A DNA stretch of 64,000 nucleotides from positions 65,107,501 through 65,171,500 of the forward strand of contig NC_058341.1 of assembly GCF_905475395.1 (NCBI RefSeq), written 5' to 3'. Of this stretch, positions 51,054 through 62,979 are shown piece by piece (within the stretch, counting starts at the first letter, position 1; each line of letters begins with the position of its first letter). Below the pieces are notes generated by a model. That model saw only the letters and a program-made list of their open reading frames with translations. It had not been told where the DNA came from and searched no databases. Position numbers and translations under genes: made by a program. This DNA is from Chrysoperla carnea. Taxonomy: Eukaryota; Arthropoda; Insecta; Neuroptera; Chrysopidae.

Positions 51054-54000
51054 TTAATAAGGAATTTGATTTTGATAATATTGTATCATATCGTAAGTGC
51101 GAGTTCTGAAATTTAAGAATGAATTTCTAATTACTGACAGCATATGAGTAGCAGCTTCTTTTTCAGTTAGATGCGGTGTGAATCGTGATCGTAACAATTT
51201 TATTGTTTGACCACGGAAACATGGTAGACCAGTATCTAACATTAATGATACCAATGAGACAATTGCTTCCTGATAGGGCCTAAAAAAGAAAATTATTTTA
51301 AAATATACACAAATGACACCTAGTAAATACGTCTATAAAAAAATATTTAATAGCCACTCATTAATACACACTTTTAATGTTGGCTATCAATTATCTAAGC
51401 AACATTCTGATTAAGAATTCGAGAACTTGTAGGGCAGGTTATAATAAGAATGTGAACACACTGAATATAGTAAATAAGCCGGAAAATGCAATCAAAAGTA
51501 AAAAAATGGTGAAACAGCTCCGATTTCAAAGAATTTTTTGTACGTATTTTTAGACCTTCAGGAACATTAATCCGAACCAACTTCTGCATTACAATGAAAA
51601 TTGAGAAAATTAGGATAGTTTTCCCATCCCCAAAGGACTCCAAATAGTGACAGATTTAAAAAAATCAAAATTTCACCTTCGAAATCGTCACCCAAGGGTT
51701 TCCGAGGTCGCTGATCATGAATTCAAAGTTAAAAAGTAATTGAATACAGTTGCAACCCCATTAAACCTACCCCTAGAACTGACAGAGAAAACAATTTATC
51801 AAATTCAAACATCGCTGTTCACAAAACCGAGGTAAAAAAGCAACTGAGGATGGAACCCCATTAAAACTACCCCTAGAAGTATAGAAGATAAGAAAATTCT
51901 GAATTTCACCTCCGAAATTGTCTGTCGATGGTTTTCGAAGTCGCTGATCATGAATTTGAGGTCATAAAGCAACTAAATGCGGTTCCATTCCCATTAAAAT
52001 CACCCCTAGAAGTGACCGGGAAAAAATTATCCCCGGATATCGTCTCTCGGGGATTTTTGGGGTCGCTGATCACAAAAAAGTAACTGCACATGGTTGAAGC
52101 CCCAATAAAGCCGCCCCTAGAAGTAGCAATGATAAAAATTTAGATAATCACCTCGGAAATCGTGTCTTGGTGCTTTTTGTGGTTGCAAAAGGTTTTTGGG
52201 AGTTTTTGGAGTTGGTGATCATGAATTCTAGGTCAAAATACGATTTGAATACAAAAAAAAAATATTTTTTCAATTTTTGACTACATTGAATTAAAAATTC
52301 GAATGCATATCATTTTGGACGTTTGAATTTTTGTAATTATAACCCGGTCTTGTTATCAGCGACCCCGAAAAGGCCACAGAAACGATTTCCACAGAAATAT
52401 TTAAAAATTTCAAAAATGTTTTACCACTATTACTTCTATGGGTGGTTTTAATGGGGTTGCAACCATCCTCAATTGGTTTTTGATCACGGATTTTTGATGA
52501 CACCCAAAATACCTTAAATGCTTCATTTCCTACAATATTAAGATCACAAAGATTCTTGTTAAAACTCTGATAGAGTACAGACGTATTAATTTCTGCTCTT
52601 CAACAATAACAAGATATATATTCTTATATTAAAAAAACAAAATTTTATTAAAAACAACACAAAATTATATACGATAGTTATATAAACGAATTTTTGTTTG
52701 TGTTTGAATTGACACCTTTTTATATACCGGGTGAGTCGATACATATAATAGCTGTTTTTTTTTTTTTTAATTAATTTATTTATTTTAATTTTCATTTTTA
52801 ATTTAAAAATATAATTTGATATTAATTAATACTAGTCATTTCAATATTACATCATCAACTGATAGGAGGTGGCTGAGGATGATCCTTCTCCAGACCCTTC
52901 TCGGAGGGGTCTGGATAACCCTCCTCTCGATCCTGCTGTCCCCGCAAATATAGATAAGATACCCATCCCACCCAGTGAACATATCCCCCCCAAAGAAAAA
53001 CCCATTTATAAATACGCGGCCAACTCATTGGGGCCTTTTAAAATATTTGTAGAGTCTAAAGAACAAAATTTGGGTAGATTACACCCATTAGCAGTTGGGC
53101 GTATATTATTTAATAATAATATACCAGACATAGTAAAGGTTGATAATTTGGGACGCAATAGGATTTGCGTCCAATTTAAATCTCGAACATCCGCAAACCA
53201 ATTCCTCGACAATCCCGTGCTAAAAAAAGAAAACCTTCGCGCATATGTCCCCACCCATTGTGTCACTCGAGTGGGTATTGTTAAAGATATCGACGAGAAT
53301 ATTGATGAACAAACATTACTTGATCATATTAAGAACAATAAAAATTCTAACACCTTAAAAGTTCATCGTATGACAAGAAAAATTATATCTACCGAAGGCG
53401 AAATTTCCTATAAACCATCGACCACTATCCAAGTTACCTTTGAAGGCACAATCCTCCCTGATTATATCACCCTGTTTTACTGCTCCCGTCCTGTAGAAAT
53501 GTACACTTTTCCCGTTACCCAATGTTATAATTGTTGTCGGTTTGGACACATCACAAAAAATTGTAAGAGTTCCCCACGTTGTGCCAAATGTTCCAGTCCC
53601 CACAAATCCGCCGACTGTACAACTGATCCCTCTCTACCCAAAGTGTGCATTAGTTGCAACGGAGACCATTCGGCCACTTACAAAAATTGTCCAGAATACA
53701 AAAGGCAACTTGCAATTAAGCAAATAATGGCTTCAAATGGCCTAACTTACTTCGAAGCCAGTGGTCAAGTCCCAAAAATTTTAAGCAGCGCCACCCCCTC
53801 CAATTCAATAAATGTCTCTTCAAGACCTCAACAATTTCCCTTGCTATCGAATGACACATCTCCGAACGCCACGACTAAATCTACAATCCGACGGACGTAT
53901 TCCAAAGCTGCTAACACGACATCTGCCGCTCCTATCCTCAAGAGACGTAAAGAAGCATCCCCACCTACAAGCCCTATTGCGGCCCAAATTAACAACCTTC

Positions 54001-57000
54001 TGAATAGCCCTAATGGTAGGTCCAATTCACCCATAGCTTATAATTTTCCATCATCCTCTACTTCTAATATACCCTCCCCCAATAATCCATTCTTTGCTAC
54101 ACTTATTTCCGTTTTAAACTCTTTTGATCTAGACCCAGCTACTAAAACCAATATTGTTCAAACTATAATTCATAAATTCCATCATGGATCAGATGTCCAA
54201 AGAGCTCAAACTGCTCCAATGGAACATCCGCAGTCTCAATCAAAATAAACCCAATTTAGCCCTTATTTTATTTTGTTATCCCATTGATGTTGTATTGCTT
54301 AGTGAAACTTGGTTGAAACCTAATTTACCATCAAAATTTCGTGGATATCAAATTTTCCGAAATGATAGATATGATGGTTATGGTGGCACTGCGATTCTTG
54401 TAAGGAGGGGTGTTCCGGCTCGGTCCATTCCGATTGATTCGGATAACCCTTTCTTCCAGGTAATCGCGGTGAGAGTTGCTGGCATATCTATAGTTTCCAT
54501 TTATAATAATTCATCTCAAAATATTTTATCCTCTGAAGAACTCAACCTGTTGTTTCAGAATGTTCCCGAACCTATAATAATTGCCGGTGATCTAAATTAC
54601 CATCATCCTCTATGGGGCTGCGCTGCATCTGATAGGGGAGGTGATATTTTGACGGAATTCATGGATTCCAAAAATTTGGTTTGCATGAATGACGGATCGC
54701 CGACAACTATTCCTTCACCTCAACAAAGATCATCTGCTATTGACATTACCTTTTGCTCCCCTCACCTTAGTTTAATTTCCTATTGGAATATCCTAAATGA
54801 TAGCTATGGTAGCGATCATTTTCCTATCTTAATAACCATAAATCATCAACACAATCTTCACCTACCCAAACACTTTCCGCGAAGACAGTGCGAGAGGGCA
54901 GATTGGGATTTGTACTCTCGTACTGTTGACGCTTCCCTTCCATCCTACTCATCTGAAATTAATCCCTTGGAATGGTATTCAGTTTTTCACCAAACTATTA
55001 CTTCTGCTGGTGATCAGGCCATTCCATATTCCAAACCCCCTAAAAAACCTATTTCTCCCACACCCTGGTGGGATAACGAATGCAAAAATCAAGTTCAAGC
55101 AAGGAAGGAAGCCTTGAAATCTCTTAAGGATAATTTTACCCCGGAGAGATTCTTCACTTTTAGAAGGCTCCAAGCATTAACCAGGCGTCTATTTAAAGAG
55201 AAAAAGCGAAATTCCTGGAAGATTTTCTGTGAAAGTCTTTCCAGGAACACGCCTATCAAAGAGATCTGGAATAAGGTCAAGATCTATAGAAGGGCAATAA
55301 ACCCATATCCCCCTACTCCTGATAATCAAACCTGGCCCCTAGTCTTTCTACAAAACTTAACTCCGGATTTTGTTCCAATCCCTATAGAAATCCCGTTGAT
55401 CCAGAACGATCATCCATTGGATTGTCCGTTTGAAACCTATGAATTAGAGGAAGTCTTGTCTGGTCTGGTGGATGCGTCCCCTGGTCCAGATAATATTTCT
55501 TATAGCATGTTGAAAAACATATCTGACAACGCCAAAACATCATTTTTGTCAGCACTAAATCAACTGTTTATGCATTCATCTGTTCCAAACGAATGGAGAC
55601 ACACAATGATCGTTCCAATCCTGAAACCTAATAAAGATCCTAATACACATGAATCCTATCGACCAATTGCGTTAGCTTCGTGTGTATCGAAAGTTATGGA
55701 ACACCTGGTAAAAAACAGGTTAGAGTGGTGGTGCGAATACAACAACATAATCCCACCGTACTCACGAGGCTTTCGTAAGAAATCCTCTACTCTTGATAAC
55801 CTGTCTATACTCATGACCGATGTTCAGATTGCTCTCTCCGAAAATGGATACCTGGTTTGTTGCTTTATAGACGTGAAAGGAGCATTTGACAATGTTGATA
55901 TTAACACCTTAATCAACATCCTCACGTCTTTGTCTGCTCCTCCTAGACTAATATCGTTCATTTATAACTTTCTGAAAGCTCGTTATCTCACTGTAAAGTA
56001 CCAAAATCATTTATCTGGCCCTAGAACTGCATTCTTAGGCTTGCCGCAGGGTGCAGTTTTAAGTCCACTCCTTTTCAATATCTACACCACTGGTCTACAA
56101 ATCGTAAATCAGCCTCCTATCCAGCTCCTGCAATACGCAGATGATTTTGTCCTTTATACGTCTTCCAAATCCCTACAAACAGCTATAGATAATGTTTCAA
56201 ATGCTTTGTCCACATTACAAAATCATTTATTATCTATCAATTTGGAAATATCAGCTATAAAAAGTTCAGCTATCGTTTTCACTAGGCATAGGTGCAATGT
56301 TGAATCCATTCCTTTTCTCAATTCATTTATCACCTGTCAAGCATCCTCAAAATTCCTAGGAGTCATTTTTGATGAAAAACTGAAATGGAGTTCACATGTT
56401 GACCATGTTGTAAGTAAATGTACTCCACGAATCAACATCCTTCGTGCTCTCACCAAAGTTTGGTGGGGAGCCGACCAAAGTACATTGCTTACAATATATA
56501 AGCAGACTATTCGGAGTTTCATCGATTATGGCTCCTTTCTTTTATGCCCATTATCTAACTCACGATCTTCAAAGCTAGATAAAGTCCAATTCCAATCCTT
56601 ACGCATTGCCCTTGGACAAATGCGTTCCTGCCCCACTAATTCCCTACTAATTGAGGCAGCGGATGCCCCATTAATCGTCCGTCGTCTGTATTTAGCAAAA
56701 AAATATTTCCTAAACCAATATTCTTCCTTATCCCACCCTTTAATTCCTAAACTTATCCAGTTTAACAACCTGTGTCTAAACTCCCCCTATTGGAGAAACA
56801 AAGAACTTCCATTCCTTGTGGTGGCTTATCGTGTCTTTGCGATAATTCCCATTTACCAATCGCTGTCTCCACCCTTTTTCTCCTTTGAGTTTCTATCCCG
56901 GTACACAAAAATCCCGGTGTTTATTGATTGTGGGCTTGGCAAGAAGGATGCTGTTTATGGTTCATTTTTTGTCAATTCCACATTTAATAATTACCTCAAC

Positions 57001-60000
57001 GCCATTCTACCTAATTATACCTACATCTTTACAGACGCCTCCAAGTTAACTGCAGATTCACGTGTGGGAGTTGCATTTCATTGTACTACCAACGCACATT
57101 CTGCTTCTTTTAGTATATCTGAATTTTTTTCCATCTTTACAGCAGAATGTGTCGCTATTTTAGAAGCTCTCTCATACGTGGAGTCGTATAACATAAAAAA
57201 AGCAGCTATTGTATCGGACTCACTGAGCTCACTTTCCCTTCTAAAACAAAATTCCATCTCTTCTAAAACTCCATCTATTATAGTATTGATTAAAAACACC
57301 GTACTTAATCTAATTCAAAATCGTTTCTCCGTTGCCTTTGTGTGGTGTCCATCACACATTGGTATACGTGGGAACGAGTTTGTTGATATGTTGGCTAGGG
57401 ATGCAGTTCAAAATGGTGTACATGACAGCTCACCACCACCAGCACAAGATCTCTGGGCTGTCTGTAAGAAGTCTATGTTGAATGATTGGAACCGAATATG
57501 GAGCACATCGACAAAAGGGCGCAAATTGTTTGACCTGCAGCCCACACCAGCACTCCAAACATGGTTCCATGAATGGGATGTGGGCAGGAAAAATATCACA
57601 ATAATTGGTCGCCTAAGAACGGGGCACAACAGTTTACCCGCCCATCTACAAAGAATAAATATTGTTCCTAACGCTAATTGTAGATGTGGCTATGAATATT
57701 GTGACATCAATCATATTACCTTCGCCTGCCCACTCTATAATCAACATAGACCTATACTTCTAAGCTCCTTAGCCCGTATGGGTGTTTTTGGTCCTTATTA
57801 TATGCCCCATCTCCTATCCTTAAACAATTTTGAAATCCTCTCTGCAATTTGCACATTCCTTAACAAGACCCAACTCCCAATTTAAACACAAACAATTAAT
57901 TTCTAAACATTCCGACTGTAATTCCACCATAACATTTCTCTATTGTAAACATTTCCGCGGCCCCCAACCTATGTTTTTATTGTCATCTACCTTTGTTTAA
58001 AGTCTCGACGGGTCCCGACGACGAAAATCCTTCTAATTCCTTATGTGTCCTCGTGTAACAATTTATAAGTATAAAATAAGAATTGCGCTTTTTTTTACAT
58101 CACCCTTTTTTTTTCTTTTTTTTTTACCTTTTTTCGTCTCTTTTTTTTTTGTTTTTTTTGTGTGTGTCAAAACTTGAAACCAATCTGTCCTAAACTTTAT
58201 GAATTAATGCAGTACTTTATTTATTGTTTTTTTTTAGGACTGCCGAAAATAATTTCTTTTTGTTTTAATATATGTATTTTTTATTTATTTTTTGCATTGT
58301 AAATTAAATGTACCATTGTTAATGGCTGTATAGCAGTAGCTAAAGCCAGTTTTAAATAAAAAAAAAAAAAAAAAAAAGATCACAAACTTGGTGTCTAAAT
58401 ATACATATTGAATATAGGAGTGCAGCTACATAATTTTTAAATAAATCAGACTAAATCATCTTCTATCAGACTAAATATCTTCAATTTACGTGAAAACTTT
58501 GAAGGTGTTTTTTTTCTTGACTCTAGTGCGTTTCTATACTATACCAATCATAAAGACTATTACAATCATATTTAAGTCCCACCCTGTAGGCAATTTTTTA
58601 GAGCCCAAGGTCCCCTTGCTAGATAACTGATAAACACTAAAAGTTTATATTAACGATTTTCTCTACTTCTCAAATTAATGAAATTAATTAAAATCGGAGC
58701 TAAAAAGCAAAAATGAAGTATCAGGAAAAATAGATAATTTTTGATATAACTGAGCGAACAGTACAGTTAAAAATTTTGCTTTAACTTCTCAGAATCTTAT
58801 TCGTTAAATAATTGTTAATTTACAAACCCACTCATTGTGTTCATGTGCATTTCATTTTGTTCGCAATTACATCTAGTTCGTAATTACATTTTTACTTTTT
58901 CTTAATATATTTATTTAACTGTGTTTTATATTATCGAGGGCGAAATATGAATTTCGGCTGCAAATCGAATTTTTCACCCCAAAATTTGAATTTCCACATT
59001 TTTTATGGTCAGATACGAATACAGCTACCCCAAAAGCCCCCATATTGGTATTTTCATCCTTATTTATTATTTTTAATACGTTTCAGGAATTCGGGGGTTA
59101 TAAAGTTGAATTTTCAAAAAAGAGAGTAGGGAAGGGGCACATACTAATTAAGGACCTTTTTCTAAATACAATTACGAACAAAATGGAATTTTAAACATCA
59201 AAATCGATTCATTATCCAAAAAATTAGTTAATCGACCCTGATTTTACGTAGACCCGCGGTAATCCGGCCCCCGTCTAATCTGGCAACCTTTGTAATCCGA
59301 CATAACTATAAAGGTAATTACAATGCAGATTTATTATAAATACATGAATTCTTCGTGGATGAAATTAGAAATTGATTGAAATTTTATCACTTTGGTATGT
59401 ACTTTTTCAAAAAGTTCCGGAGTTATGTATAACTTTTGAGATTGACCAACGTCTTAATACCGTTCGTTATATACAACAAACGCAGTATCTGTGAGAATAT
59501 AAACCCTCGGAAAAAAGCCTGAAATTATTAGAACACTGTAAAACTCGTTTAAAATATGTTCTCTGAATTATCGCTCGAATAATGAGAATTTATCGAAGAA
59601 ATTAAGAGCGTTATTCATTTAAAGAAATAAATCTTGAAGTGACTCGATTATGACGAAAGGTCAAATTAAGTAACATTCAACTTTATTTTTACTCATTGTA
59701 ATTGAACGTTCGTTTTATTTACCTCACAGCTAAATAAGCTTGAACACAAAGTTCACAAAACCATCGGAACGGTTGTGCTTCCATTGTACCACCCATTACC
59801 CGAACCATTTCATCTGTTAATTTGATATCTGGTTCAAAGCCTAAATTACCACCTGGTGATGATTCAAACATAAAACCAAAATCTGTAGGAATAAAAATTA
59901 ATTTAATTTTATATCAGAATTCTATCATTTATTTTAAATTTGTTGATCTTTGCAGATGTTAGTGCTATATTCTACGTTTTTTACATGTCACTGGAAGTAC

Positions 60001-62979
60001 GGTGTAGTTAACGTCAAATCCGGTAGTTCTGATTTTTTGCAAACTTGTTTATGATTTTTTTCTATACTAGAATTGGGTATTTGCATGAAATTTATTTTTC
60101 GAATTTCTTATCAAAATATGAAAAAAACCGTAAGCGAGATGACAAAAAGTGAAATTAAAATTAAAATCGACCAAGAAATACGGATGATATAAGCATTTTA
60201 AAGACTGGTATTAAACAGAGAGATATGATAAGAACAATGACGTCAGTGTGTCTATCAGCCATATGTTATAACATAACTACATATCGTATACTATAGTTAC
60301 TTCATGTTAAATTCTGTTTTGCTAGAATGAGATAAAAACAAAACTTTGGTGGCTTTGTTTGTTACATTAATAAGTTTTTAATAAAGCAAAAAAAAAAATC
60401 ATGCAAATAGTCAGTTGTCTCTATAGACCCAATAGTTTCCAAGATAAAGCCTTTCAAATCAGAACTACCGGATTTGACGCAAACACGAATGCATAAAGTT
60501 ATGGGACTATAGTTAAACATCGTAAATTTTTATAATTTAAAATCACCCCACTCTGTTCTGTAAATCTGGCTTTAGACTTACATTCACTGGCACAGAATTT
60601 CGACCGGTGAACTTAAAACATTTGGACCAGGTGTTTAAAATGATTGAATCTGAAGCGCCCAAAGCTACATTAAAGATTATACTTTCAGTTTTTGAATCAA
60701 TAACTTAATAATTTTAATCATTCTCTAAGGCTATGTACAAAGGAATGATTAAATAAGTGCAAAAATTTATTTGCAAGAAATCCATTAAAAGCCCTTGAAA
60801 GCTTGTTCTTTTATCTTTAAAAAGCAATTTAATGCATTACCGTAAAAGTTGGTTTGACAGAATCTACAACAAAATTCACACTTCTCTATCGTTAAATAAT
60901 GAACTTACTGTATTTTGACTAGCTGATTCCGTGAACAGGGGCCAGGTGAAAAAACGACTAAAATATGGAAAAATTAAATTTTTTGTTTTAAGGACATTCA
61001 TGCGTGTACCTGTTTTGCTATGTGCGTTCATAGGGAAACAGTAGGTAAATTTTAAAGAATTTTAAATTAGTAGAAAATAGAAAATTTTTGTAAAATTCTA
61101 TTAAAAGTTTAAATAATAGTTAACTGGTAAAAGTTTCAAGTATGGTTATCGATATAATTTTTGAAAAATATCGATTTATATTTTCCATTTAGTCTCATAT
61201 TAAACCTTACTTTTAGTCACTTTTTAAAATTTAATGAAATTAATTCGATAACAGGATATTTTTCCTGTTTTAAATCATAGAAAATCATTTAAACTATCGC
61301 TTTATCATATTGTTTTTAATTTCTCTACTAATATCGTTGACGCATGAACGTCCTTAAAAACGAAAATTGCCAGGGCTTAAAATAAGGTAGTTTAAGTTTT
61401 CGAACGATATGAAAAAAATTTCAGTGCGATAATTATTTCAAAAGATGGAGGATTTTAAACCCAGAAGTGTCAATTTTGCTTGGAAGAAAATATCTTGGTC
61501 CAAAAAGATCGTACGGGAATTGTTTATAGCTCATTTTCAAGAAAAATAAACAAACTTTCCAGTGGTTTAAACAAATTTGTTGTAAAATAATTTTGAAAAT
61601 TTTGGTACGCTTCTAAATTTTATATAAAATTTAGGGAAAACATTTCTCACAAAGCGGCAAGGGGTGATACAAATTTAACCAATAGATGCCTAAACTAGAA
61701 AGTATAAGTTTTCAAATGAGCTATTGAAGTTCCGAATTCGATGATTATTCGCGGAGATACAGCTGTTTGAAATTTAGGTAAAATTTTGTGTATAAATTTT
61801 GTTCCGTTAATAAATTGGCGGAGTGTATATCGAAAACGGTGAGATAAGGTAAAAATATCATGAGTCAAAAAGTGTTTAGAATTATTCAAAATAAAAAATC
61901 AGATAGTTTTCACATCAAATTTTTGACCAGAACCACCAAATATTCTTTATTTTTGTCAATAATGAATTTTCGACAAAAATTTGTACTTTATATTTTTTTA
62001 ACGCAAACATATCGCAAACGGCGAGGTTTAGTGAAAATTATCAGAAGTCAAAAAATACTTAAATTTGAATTTAGATCCTAAACGGTAAGAGATAGAATAA
62101 CATTTTAAATTAGAAAATTGATTCTCATAAAAAACTAACATTTTTCACTTAAACCATTTTTTGGAAAAATGTCAGCATTCGGAGGTTATACAACGTAAGT
62201 ATATGTCATTATTGCATTTAATCGAAAGAAAACAATACGACAAAATGCCTTAGCCAAAAGTTGCCAAGACCAATAGAGGACATTCGCCTGTGTACATGAC
62301 TTTGACCTGAAATTATCGATATACATTAAACGCATTTTCTTTTGATTAAATGCAATAATGACATATTTTTAAGTCACATTTCCTCCAAAAGGTAACGATT
62401 TTCGAAAAAATGTTTTTTATGAGGATCAACTTTCTAATTTAAATTGTTATTCTATCTCTTACCGTTTATGATCTAAATTGGCTAGTAAAAAAACCCGAAG
62501 AAGAAGGTCCAATCTGATGTCAAAACATGATGTCCCCCATCAAACTCTGCAACTTTTAAGTTATTTTTAATTGGTTAACTACAAAACGAGCTCTTAGCCA
62601 TTATAGATTAAAATGACCCATCCTGTGTAATCGATATTGGTTTAAAAAAAAACTTTTACCTCTCTGTATAATGGCCTTGCCTATGTGAAGCTAAAGATAA
62701 ACGTTAGACATAAAATATGTAAAAACACTTACCTATATGAATTATATGGCCTTCAATATCTAACATAATATTTCCATTATGTCGATCCTTAATTTGTAAT
62801 AAATAACCGACAACACTGTAAGCGGCCATAGATCGAATAAAATTACGACGAGCATTCTGAAATTCTTTTGTGTTTTCGTCACCGAATTTTGTTAAGAAAT
62901 ATGTATACATGTCAATATCAGTTTGTCTTCCAAGTTGATCTCGGGATTTTGCATTTGGAACACATTCAATAACACCACA
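51054..62979 (-). CDS. PI4KA: Phosphatidylinositol 4-kinase alpha, last three exons
   Basis: PI4KA makes PI4P at the plasma membrane with its TTC7 and FAM126 partners. Three - strand exons are present: 62979-62733, 59882-59723 and 51279-51054, all with AG/GT borders. The first gives [20 protein letters not shown], then [20 protein letters not shown] and the catalytic loop DRHNGNIML. The intron splits the DFG motif ([20 protein letters not shown]). The last exon gives [20 protein letters not shown] and ends [14 protein letters not shown], next to identical with the human C-terminus. Start and N-terminal helical regions lie right of the window. The final intron is 8.4 kb because it holds a full LINE in the opposite orientation. 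No exon is damaged. Confidence 0.97.
51670..52500. repeat. Degenerate ~120-bp tandem repeat in the last PI4KA intron
   Basis: The motifs CCCATTAAAA(C)TACCCCTAGAAGT, TTCACCTCCGAAAT(C)GTC and GTCGCTGATCATGAATT recur about four to five times between 51670 and 52210. Inverted versions (TTCTATGGGTGGTTTTAATG and GGGGTTGCAACC) follow near 52430-52465. Confidence 0.7.
52869..54248 (+). CDS. LINE ORF1, gag-like RNA-binding protein
   Basis: The 459-residue frame forms the ribonucleoprotein coat of LINE RNA. A Pro-rich N-terminus is followed by an RRM-like region and three zinc knuckles near residues 218-275 ([42 protein letters not shown]). A Ser/Pro/Asn-rich tail follows. The frame opens after a TAG at 52863 with GTG at 52869 and has no ATG until about residue 168. 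Either the first ATG has mutated to GTG or a non-AUG start is used. It overlaps ORF2 by 65 bases in another frame. Confidence 0.88.
   Translation: MAEDDPSPDPSRRGLDNPPLDPAVPANIDKIPIPPSEHIPPKEKPIYKYAANSLGPFKIFVESKEQNLGRLHPLAVGRILFNNNIPDIVKVDNLGRNRICVQFKSRTSANQFLDNPVLKKENLRAYVPTHCVTRVGIVKDIDENIDEQTLLDHIKNNKNSNTLKVHRMTRKIISTEGEISYKPSTTIQVTFEGTILPDYITLFYCSRPVEMYTFPVTQCYNCCRFGHITKNCKSSPRCAKCSSPHKSADCTTDPSLPKVCISCNGDHSATYKNCPEYKRQLAIKQIMASNGLTYFEASGQVPKILSSATPSNSINVSSRPQQFPLLSNDTSPNATTKSTIRRTYSKAANTTSAAPILKRRKEASPPTSPIAAQINNLLNSPNGRSNSPIAYNFPSSSTSNIPSPNNPFFATLISVLNSFDLDPATKTNIVQTIIHKFHHGSDVQRAQTAPMEHPQSQSK
54184..57885 (+). CDS. LINE ORF2: endonuclease, reverse transcriptase, RNase H
   Basis: The 1,233-residue frame drives target-primed reverse transcription. 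The apurinic-type endonuclease is at about residues 5-230 ([32 protein letters not shown]). Reverse transcriptase is at about 415-700 ([50 protein letters not shown] and the YADD box). RNase H is at about 945-1075 ([38 protein letters not shown]). A C-terminal Cys/His motif follows ([18 protein letters not shown]). All catalytic motifs that I can see are kept. RNase H places it in the I group rather than typical Jockey. Confidence 0.94.
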   Translation: MDQMSKELKLLQWNIRSLNQNKPNLALILFCYPIDVVLLSETWLKPNLPSKFRGYQIFRNDRYDGYGGTAILVRRGVPARSIPIDSDNPFFQVIAVRVAGISIVSIYNNSSQNILSSEELNLLFQNVPEPIIIAGDLNYHHPLWGCAASDRGGDILTEFMDSKNLVCMNDGSPTTIPSPQQRSSAIDITFCSPHLSLISYWNILNDSYGSDHFPILITINHQHNLHLPKHFPRRQCERADWDLYSRTVDASLPSYSSEINPLEWYSVFHQTITSAGDQAIPYSKPPKKPISPTPWWDNECKNQVQARKEALKSLKDNFTPERFFTFRRLQALTRRLFKEKKRNSWKIFCESLSRNTPIKEIWNKVKIYRRAINPYPPTPDNQTWPLVFLQNLTPDFVPIPIEIPLIQNDHPLDCPFETYELEEVLSGLVDASPGPDNISYSMLKNISDNAKTSFLSALNQLFMHSSVPNEWRHTMIVPILKPNKDPNTHESYRPIALASCVSKVMEHLVKNRLEWWCEYNNIIPPYSRGFRKKSSTLDNLSILMTDVQIALSENGYLVCCFIDVKGAFDNVDINTLINILTSLSAPPRLISFIYNFLKARYLTVKYQNHLSGPRTAFLGLPQGAVLSPLLFNIYTTGLQIVNQPPIQLLQYADDFVLYTSSKSLQTAIDNVSNALSTLQNHLLSINLEISAIKSSAIVFTRHRCNVESIPFLNSFITCQASSKFLGVIFDEKLKWSSHVDHVVSKCTPRINILRALTKVWWGADQSTLLTIYKQTIRSFIDYGSFLLCPLSNSRSSKLDKVQFQSLRIALGQMRSCPTNSLLIEAADAPLIVRRLYLAKKYFLNQYSSLSHPLIPKLIQFNNLCLNSPYWRNKELPFLVVAYRVFAIIPIYQSLSPPFFSFEFLSRYTKIPVFIDCGLGKKDAVYGSFFVNSTFNNYLNAILPNYTYIFTDASKLTADSRVGVAFHCTTNAHSASFSISEFFSIFTAECVAILEALSYVESYNIKKAAIVSDSLSSLSLLKQNSISSKTPSIIVLIKNTVLNLIQNRFSVAFVWCPSHIGIRGNEFVDMLARDAVQNGVHDSSPPPAQDLWAVCKKSMLNDWNRIWSTSTKGRKLFDLQPTPALQTWFHEWDVGRKNITIIGRLRTGHNSLPAHLQRINIVPNANCRCGYEYCDINHITFACPLYNQHRPILLSSLARMGVFGPYYMPHLLSLNNFEILSAICTFLNKTQLPI
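58387..59722. other. PI4KA intron sequence
   Basis: No gene is seen. A stretch at 59245-59310 (AGACCCGCGGTAATCCGG, GTCTAATCTGGCA, GTAATCCGAC) recalls decayed pogo/Tigger termini but has no partner end. Confidence 0.4.
59883..62732. other. PI4KA intron with hairpins and dispersed repeats
   Basis: Blocks of the 19095-19595 repeat recur inverted and direct at 60016-60050 and 60455-60510. The stretch 61685-61830 matches 43245-43390. A hairpin element spans about 62070-62475 (GGTAAGAGATAGAATAACA.. against TGTTATTCTATCTCTTACCG, and TGTCATTATTGCATTTAATC against its inverse). There is no coding sequence. Confidence 0.6.

Larger units (their letters stand above)
52551..58377 (+). mobile_element. I-type LINE, nearly full length
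   Basis: A 5.8-kb non-LTR retrotransposon has a 318-bp 5' leader, two overlapping ORFs, a 480-bp 3' UTR and a poly(A) tail (58358-58377). AAGATCACAAA at 52540-52550 and at 58376-58386 is a likely 11-bp target duplication. ORF2 has endonuclease, RT and RNase H, and ORF1 has three zinc knuckles, as in the I group. It lies antisense in the final PI4KA intron. Both ORFs are free of internal stops, so it is young. Confidence 0.9.
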
